Below, one piece after another: positions 7,077 to 12,344 of a stretch of 12,344 nt of DNA; the first letter of the stretch is position 1; each line of letters starts with the position of its first letter. The notes under the pieces are model-generated. The model did no database searches and was not told the DNA's origin. It saw nothing but the letters and a program-made list of their open reading frames with translations. The DNA comes from Bacteroidales bacterium. Its GTDB lineage: Bacteria > Bacteroidota > Bacteroidia > Bacteroidales > UBA932. A program made the position numbers and the translations under genes. The stretch covers positions 3,485-15,828 of the forward strand of contig JABUTP010000014.1 in assembly GCA_021443625.1 (NCBI GenBank), in the 5' to 3' direction.

Positions 7077-10000
7077 TTAGAAGCGAAGGCTGAGTGAAGC
7101 TGAGACCGAACGCTGGAAAGGATAGTCAAGACCCCGCTCCTCCTTGATTGTGGAAAGATAGAATATGTCGTTCATATACATACGGACGGTCAGGGAAGAA
7201 AGACCGAGTAAACTGAGCCATCGCGCTTCAGTGTTTTCGTAACCGACGGATATGGTGGAACACTTGAGAGTGTTCTCATCGTCAATGAATCGGCTGGACA
7301 TATTGGTCTTGGATGTGTCATCTATCCGTTTGAACTTGGCCACATCGCCGGGCTGCTGCCATCTGTCGTAGAGGGCGCGGCGGTCCTGATTGTATTGAAT
7401 GTCGGCTTCGCCGAGACTCTCAACCTTGGTGAATAGTGTCTGACGGAATGCCTGCCCGCCTACCCTGTACTGGAAGTTGACATTGCAGGACCACCCTTTG
7501 TAACGGAGGGATGTGCCTATGTTGCCCAATGCAATTGGATTGGAATCACCGCATTCCACCTCCTCGTTGGCGTCCCATTTGAATGTGTATGTCCCATCCT
7601 TTTTGATGAAGACCTCGTTACCTGTCATAGGGTCGATACCGGCCGATTTCATTGCCCAAAGACTTGTGAAGCTTGCGCCGTCATAGTATCGGCGGAGAGT
7701 CTGGTTGCCGCGCCCTTCCTCGTTGTATTTTTCGAGAAGGTCACCTATCTTGAAATAGGTCGATTTGGTATGGGCAACATTACCACTCAACTGCCACCTG
7801 AAATTTTTGGTGCGGATAACCTGATAAATTATGTTGGAAGATATAGAGTAGTTCTTGGTTGCACCGATGTTCATAGGAGTTGAAGAAGAACCTGTTGAAG
7901 GAGGATAGCTTACACTGAGAAGCATAGGGTCAGTAACCCTGTTCTGGTAATCAATGGTCAATCTCAGTCGGGACTTGAACATTTCCAAATCCATACCCAC
8001 ATTGTGCATCGATGTCCTCTCCCATTTCAGGTCGTTGTTGCCCCAGCGGTTAACGGTTGCCGCAAGGCCGAACATATTGGGATATGCCGTGTAAAGCAAA
8101 TAGATGTTGTTCGCAATCTTGGCCTGGATGTTCTGGTTACCGGGATTACCATAAGAGTAACGCACTTTAAGATAGTTGAGAGTTTCGGTCTTCTCAAACC
8201 ACTTTTCGTTGTGGATATTCCATCCGAAACCTGCCGACCAGGTGGTATTAAACGGATTGTTCACGCCGAATACCGATGCGCCGTCATTTCGGACATTAAT
8301 GTCGAAGAGGTAGCGCATGTCATAAGCGTAGTTTGCGTTGAGATAGTAGCTGGCAGAACGCTGGCGGTCAATTGTGGAACTGGGGCGGGACCCTTCGGGA
8401 TATCCATTTGAGAAATTGGGATTGGAGAACATATCGCTGATATATCCTATAGCATTGTAAGCATCGGATACACTATCGCTCTGACGGAGCTGAATACCGG
8501 CCACCGCGTTGATGGTATGGACACCGATAACCTTTCCGTAACTTGCCAGAAGGGAGCCGTCAAGCGAAGATGCCGTTCCACTGGTGCGGTTGAACGAGCC
8601 TCGCTTCATAGACTCGGTGTTGATGAACTGGGTGGCAAAAGGAGAAACAAATGCCTCCACTTCACTCTTGTCGATGGTAAGTCCCAGACGGGCCTGCAAG
8701 CGCAGTTCGTCAATGGGGCGCACCTCAAGCATCAGATTGTTTCTCAACATAAGGTTATTGGATGTGTTGAAACTCTTCTGATTGAAATCCCAGAGGGGAT
8801 TATAAACATACTGCTGGGCCCATGCTGATGAGTCGTAATACTCCGATATCACTTTGTTGATTTCGCCGTATTCATCGTATTTGGGCATATAGGGATTCAT
8901 CCGGGAGAACTTGCTGAATGCAACTTTTTCGCGGTCTGCCTGAGTATAGCTCACATTGGTCTGGTTACTGAGGTTGAACCGGGCCACACGATACGAAAGG
9001 TTGATAGTTCCGTCGATGTTTTCCCTGTCGGAATCCTTCATCACACCCTGCTGGTTCTTGTAGCGGAATGTCATCCCATAACGGAATGCCGAGTCGCCGC
9101 CCTCGCCGTTCAGAGAGTGTTCGTTGATGAAGGCAGTGCGTAGGGGCTCGCTCATCCAGTAAGAATTGAGACCTGCCACCACCCTTTTGTAGCGGGAGTA
9201 GTAGAGAGACCGCTGGGAGTCACCCAGAATTTCTCCGTTGGCGTCAAGTTCTCCATAGTGACCGGAGAGCTTCTCAAACTGCAGTTTTTCGGAAGCATTC
9301 ATCAGATTGTAGTCCGAAAGGTCTGCCCATGCAACTCCGTAGTTGCCCTGATAACTGAAACGGAGTTTGCCCGGCTGGGGTTTGCGGGTTTCCACGACAA
9401 CTACTCCGTTGGCGGCCTTAGCTCCATAAATAGCGGTGGAGGCAGCATCCTTCAGGATGGTGATGCTTTCGATGCGGTCCATACTCATATCGCTTATCAC
9501 TGCAAGGGTTGTTTCAAATCCATCGAGGATAAACAAAGGCTGGTTTGCAGTGGATGAGTAAGCATCATTAAGCAGATTGATAGTTGTCTTTCCGTTAATG
9601 TTGATATCCATAATCTGGTTAGGGTCGGAACCCATAAGATTATTGTCCGTAACAATGAACGATGCATCCAATGCACTTAACTGGGCAAGAATGTTCATCG
9701 GACCCAGTTCCTTCAACTGTTCGGCGGTATAGGTGGCAGCCGAACCGGTAAAACTCTCCTTGTCGCGGCGGGAAATACCATTCACCACAGCGGCCTCAAG
9801 ATTACTGTTATCCTCTTTCATTCTGACTGTCATCTTCTTATCGGCCAATCCCACCAATTCCTGCGTTTCCATTCCGACATAGGTAAAAACGAGAGTGTTG
9901 TTTCGCCCGTCTGCAGGGAGATTGAATTCTCCTTTTGCATCAGTTGCTGTCGCATTCTTCGTCCCCTTGACAATGACATACACACCAATCAGGGGCTCAT

Positions 10001-10145
10001 CGTTATCGTCGATGACAACACCTCGATAAACGATTTTGTCCGGGGACGCCTTCTGTTGCTGCGCCGACTGGGCCGACATACCCAAAGGGGATGTTGCCAG
10101 CACTGAGGCCAGGGCGATTCCCATCAGTAATCTTAATCTAATCAT
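7077..10145 (-). CDS. SusC/RagA-like TonB-linked outer-membrane transporter
   Basis: 1022 residues starting at ATG 10145, 21 bases after the S46 stop. A signal peptide covers about 1-25 (MIRLRLLMGIALASVLATSP, cut near MSAQ). Residues about 38-109 are the carboxypeptidase-D regulatory-like beta domain (VYRGVVIDDNDEPLIGVYVI; FTYVGMETQEL). The TonB-dependent receptor plug runs from about 125 to 255, with NQPLFILDGFETT at 201-213 and SITILKDAASTAIYGAKAAN at 227-246, a signature of SusC proteins. The remainder to the C-terminus is the 22-strand barrel, ending in the aromatic residue usual for outer-membrane barrels (SASLSLRF). There is no N-terminal STN signalling domain, so direct anti-sigma-factor signalling is not expected. 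It imports the ligand captured by the SusD lid, powered by TonB-ExbBD encoded elsewhere. The usual arginine of the plug IRG motif is replaced (INGKTT at 183-188). Confidence 0.98.
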   Translation of the reverse strand: MIRLRLLMGIALASVLATSPLGMSAQSAQQQKASPDKIVYRGVVIDDNDEPLIGVYVIVKGTKNATATDAKGEFNLPADGRNNTLVFTYVGMETQELVGLADKKMTVRMKEDNSNLEAAVVNGISRRDKESFTGSAATYTAEQLKELGPMNILAQLSALDASFIVTDNNLMGSDPNQIMDININGKTTINLLNDAYSSTANQPLFILDGFETTLAVISDMSMDRIESITILKDAASTAIYGAKAANGVVVVETRKPQPGKLRFSYQGNYGVAWADLSDYNLMNASEKLQFEKLSGHYGELDANGEILGDSQRSLYYSRYKRVVAGLNSYWMSEPLRTAFINEHSLNGEGGDSAFRYGMTFRYKNQQGVMKDSDRENIDGTINLSYRVARFNLSNQTNVSYTQADREKVAFSKFSRMNPYMPKYDEYGEINKVISEYYDSSAWAQQYVYNPLWDFNQKSFNTSNNLMLRNNLMLEVRPIDELRLQARLGLTIDKSEVEAFVSPFATQFINTESMKRGSFNRTSGTASSLDGSLLASYGKVIGVHTINAVAGIQLRQSDSVSDAYNAIGYISDMFSNPNFSNGYPEGSRPSSTIDRQRSASYYLNANYAYDMRYLFDINVRNDGASVFGVNNPFNTTWSAGFGWNIHNEKWFEKTETLNYLKVRYSYGNPGNQNIQAKIANNIYLLYTAYPNMFGLAATVNRWGNNDLKWERTSMHNVGMDLEMFKSRLRLTIDYQNRVTDPMLLSVSYPPSTGSSSTPMNIGATKNYSISSNIIYQVIRTKNFRWQLSGNVAHTKSTYFKIGDLLEKYNEEGRGNQTLRRYYDGASFTSLWAMKSAGIDPMTGNEVFIKKDGTYTFKWDANEEVECGDSNPIALGNIGTSLRYKGWSCNVNFQYRVGGQAFRQTLFTKVESLGEADIQYNQDRRALYDRWQQPGDVAKFKRIDDTSKTNMSSRFIDDENTLKCSTISVGYENTEARWLSLLGLSSLTVRMYMNDIFYLSTIKEERGLDYPFQRSVSASLSLRF

Positions 10146-10166
10146 TGAAGTAATTGTTATTAGGTC

Positions 10167-12335
10167 TTATTGGTTTATGATTTTCATTTCGCTGAGCAGA
10201 TGGTCGGCTTTCAGATACTTTTCGAGTATCCACAGGACATAGCGGATATCCACGCTGACGGTCTTGCAGTAGTCGGGATGGAAGTAAGCATCGCTGCAGA
10301 GCGACTCCTTGTTGCCGTCGAATGCAAGTCCCACCAGCCTCCCTTTGGCGTCCATCACCGGTGAGCCGGAGTTCCCTCCCGTGATGTCGTTGTCCGACAA
10401 AAAGTTCACATACATCTTCCCGTCTTTTCGGTCGCCCCATCGGCCCCAGTCGCCTTCTTTGAGAAGGGCAAGGAAATCATCGTTCACATTGAACTCATAG
10501 TCGGTGGGATCATATTTCTCAAGAATCCCCTTTGAAGTGCTCTTCTCCGCCACGAATCTCGCGTCCGAAGGGTGCAGCGGGCATACGTGGCCAAAGGTCA
10601 GACGGAGGGTGGAGTTTGCATCGGGATACTGCGGGATGCCCTTGTCCAGTCCCATCTCGTAAAGGGCGTGGGTGTATTCGGCATCGTAGTGCGACAACTT
10701 GCCGTATTTTTCCTCAATATCGGTGACACTGCGGTTGAAGTCGGCAATGCTGACCGATTTAAGCAGTGCCATTGCGGGGTCAGAATGGTATGCGCTCAAA
10801 GGGTGTTCGGTGGAGGTGAAGCCGATGAAGGCCTCCGGGCTGGAGAAGAACGAATGGTCCCACGCCCACCGGGCCATGGCCTCCACATCGCCACCAAAGC
10901 GATCCGCCATCTCATTGAATGCTGCCCCCAACTCTGCCCGGCCTATTTCCGAATCCATCCTCACTATGCTATGGACAAACCGCTCCTTCTCAAGGGCGAG
11001 ATCCATATCGGGGTAGAGTTTGTGCGCCTCCTCTGCAGTCAGGGGGGCAACCAACGCCTCAGGGTCGGTATTACCCTTGCCCACCGCCGTGCGGATGTGA
11101 CTGTCGAGTTTGGTCGCAATGGTCATGCTCTCGCAGCCGCGGATGGCATATTCGCGGAATCTCAACACCTGCAGTTTGGCATCGTGAACCTTCCGGTATG
11201 CAGCATCCATATCCGGCAGGAGGCTTCCCCACCGGCTCTTGCGTTCGGGCGCGGCATCAATCCAGGCCTGCAGTTCCCTTTCGCGAAGGCGGCATATTTC
11301 CGGAACACCATAACGGCGCAGGGCTTTCATCTCCCCTTCCCGCAACTCCTGCACATTGCTTATTGAAAAATAACTGTCGGCATATTTCAGGCGGGTTTCG
11401 GGCTTGCGCTCCATGTGGGAGTTCATTATTTCCATTATCTCCCCCTGCGCCTTGACTGTGATGGGATTGGCCGAAAGGGCGGCATATTCCACCGCATACG
11501 ACGAGTTGTAGCGGTTGGTCCTGCCGGGGAACCCCATAACCATAGTATAATCGCCGCCGCGGAGGCCACCAGCGTTGATGGTCAGATATTTTTCGGGGCA
11601 AAGCGGAACGTTGTCGGGGCTGTACTCGGCCGGAGTGCCGTCGGGGGCCGTATAGACGCGGTAGATGGCAAAGTCCCCCTTGTGCTGCGGCCACTCCCAG
11701 TTATCGACATTACCGCCGAACGCACCTATGCATGCCGGAGGGGCGGCAACCAGACGGAGGTCATTGTAAACCGCATAAACCATAATGTAGTATTTCTCAC
11801 CCCGCCACATCGACTCGAAAGATATTTCGCAGCCCGGGAAAGCATCGGCATAACGCTTTTCCATAATGTACGAAAGGCGGCGCGACAATGCCGGTTTGGA
11901 TGTCTTGGCGGCCGAATCCTGCACATAGTGCACCTCTTCGGTAACGTCCAGCATCTTCTTGAGGACAAAGGCGCGGCGTCCTGTGATGGGAATCTCCTGC
12001 GACCTTTCGCGGGCCAGAAAGCCGTCTTCGAGCCAGTTGTGCTCCATCGTGCTGATGCTGTGGATATCTGCATAAGCCACGTGGTGGTTGGTTATGAGGA
12101 GTCCTTCAGGCGAAATGAAACTCCCCGTCCCCATAAAGTCCAGCGCCACCACGGCGTCGCTGAGCGAGGCCCCGTTTTCGCTGAAAATCTCTTCGGCGGA
12201 GAGCTTCAGTCCGGCACTCCGCATCTTGGACATCAGCCCCTTGTCGATGCCGCCGACGAGCCACATCCCCTCGTCTGCAAAGAGACTGGGAGTGATAGCC
12301 ACCAACAGCGCGGTTAACAGGGCAAAGCGTTTCAT
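10167..12335 (-). CDS. Family S46 dipeptidyl-peptidase, DPP7-like
   Basis: 722 residues from ATG 12335; a TTG at 12341 is in frame but would only add two residues before a normal signal peptide (1-20, cut before DEGMW, as usual in S46 enzymes). The family is a periplasmic or surface serine exopeptidase that releases dipeptides from the N-terminus of oligopeptides. The catalytic triad can be placed: His85 in ITNHHVAYAD, Asp221 in HKGDFAIYRVY, Ser656 in TGGNSGSPVMDAKG. Asn212-Trp213 and Phe672-Asp673 match the residues that hold the substrate amino group in characterised S46 enzymes. Gly674, 18 residues after the serine, corresponds to Gly673 of P. gingivalis DPP7, whereas DPP11 has Arg673 and prefers Asp/Glu; so a preference for hydrophobic P1 residues is inferred. 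Full length, no damage. It is the first gene seen in the operon and lies 21 bases before SusC. Eight cysteines in the mature chain are noted. Confidence 0.96.
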   Translation of the reverse strand: MKRFALLTALLVAITPSLFADEGMWLVGGIDKGLMSKMRSAGLKLSAEEIFSENGASLSDAVVALDFMGTGSFISPEGLLITNHHVAYADIHSISTMEHNWLEDGFLARERSQEIPITGRRAFVLKKMLDVTEEVHYVQDSAAKTSKPALSRRLSYIMEKRYADAFPGCEISFESMWRGEKYYIMVYAVYNDLRLVAAPPACIGAFGGNVDNWEWPQHKGDFAIYRVYTAPDGTPAEYSPDNVPLCPEKYLTINAGGLRGGDYTMVMGFPGRTNRYNSSYAVEYAALSANPITVKAQGEIMEIMNSHMERKPETRLKYADSYFSISNVQELREGEMKALRRYGVPEICRLRERELQAWIDAAPERKSRWGSLLPDMDAAYRKVHDAKLQVLRFREYAIRGCESMTIATKLDSHIRTAVGKGNTDPEALVAPLTAEEAHKLYPDMDLALEKERFVHSIVRMDSEIGRAELGAAFNEMADRFGGDVEAMARWAWDHSFFSSPEAFIGFTSTEHPLSAYHSDPAMALLKSVSIADFNRSVTDIEEKYGKLSHYDAEYTHALYEMGLDKGIPQYPDANSTLRLTFGHVCPLHPSDARFVAEKSTSKGILEKYDPTDYEFNVNDDFLALLKEGDWGRWGDRKDGKMYVNFLSDNDITGGNSGSPVMDAKGRLVGLAFDGNKESLCSDAYFHPDYCKTVSVDIRYVLWILEKYLKADHLLSEMKIINQ

Positions 12336-12344
12336 CTTCAAGGA

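Larger units (their letters stand above)
1..12335 (-). other. Probable seven-gene operon (peptidase, SusC/D, two lipoproteins, thioredoxin, DUF5107-TPR)
   Basis: All seven genes run in the same direction with gaps of 21, 49, 62, 18, 11 and 16 bases and no overlaps, and no opposing gene or strong terminator separates them. All seven products carry an export signal: signal peptidase I type for the peptidase, transporter, thioredoxin and DUF5107 protein, and lipoprotein type for the SusD-like, DUF4843 and PKD-like proteins. The unit therefore builds an envelope-located uptake and processing apparatus. No regulator (ECF sigma/anti-sigma, hybrid two-component system, SusR-like) is within the window; if present it lies outside. 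The ends of the transcription unit are also outside. Confidence 0.75.

Noticed and set aside
10572..12317. Long plus-strand open frames at 10572-11366 and 11415-12317
   Set aside because: They are antisense to the intact S46 gene, whose catalytic motifs run through the region. High G+C content explains the lack of stop codons in the opposite frames.
1..12344. tRNA, rRNA, CRISPR arrays, insertion sequences, phage genes, known defence systems
   Set aside because: The window is filled almost end to end by seven envelope-protein genes; no array-like repeats, transposase or integrase motifs, or structured RNA signatures were seen.

Overview
The window reads as Bacteroidota DNA, most likely order Bacteroidales. 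It holds an adjacent SusC/SusD pair (an outer-membrane uptake system typical of that phylum), lipoproteins of two families (DUF4843 and PKD-like) that usually accompany such pairs, and a family S46 dipeptidyl-peptidase. Translation starts are preceded by A/T-rich stretches without a clear Shine-Dalgarno sequence, also usual for the phylum. Genus cannot be told from the sequence alone.

Every gene supported here lies on the minus strand and is read from high to low coordinates. In order of transcription they are: S46 dipeptidyl-peptidase (12335-10167), SusC-like TonB-dependent transporter (10145-7077), SusD-like lipoprotein (7027-5438), DUF4843 lipoprotein (5375-4467), PKD-like lipoprotein (4448-2862), secreted thioredoxin with a long C-terminal extension (2850-1765), and a DUF5107-TPR protein (1748 to the window edge, C-terminus cut off). 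Intergenic gaps are 21, 49, 62, 18, 11 and 16 bases, so this looks like one seven-gene transcription unit. Its promoter lies upstream of the window (beyond 12344) and its end lies beyond base 1. No stretch over 300 bases lacks a gene.

Inferred joint function: SusC/SusD would capture an oligomer at the cell surface and import it with TonB energy. The DUF4843 and PKD-like lipoproteins are likely accessory surface binders. The S46 enzyme would remove dipeptides from oligopeptides in the periplasm, and the thioredoxin would reduce disulfides of cargo or of the cysteine-rich locus proteins. This points to a peptide or protein (possibly glycoprotein) uptake locus rather than a standard polysaccharide utilisation locus, because no glycoside hydrolase, polysaccharide lyase or sulfatase is seen. 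The DUF5107-TPR protein, with a predicted mutarotase-like fold, is the one member that hints at sugar handling. Substrate and cooperation are inference; the gene identities and the operon layout are seen directly.

No tRNA, rRNA, CRISPR array, insertion sequence or convincing factor-independent terminator was found.
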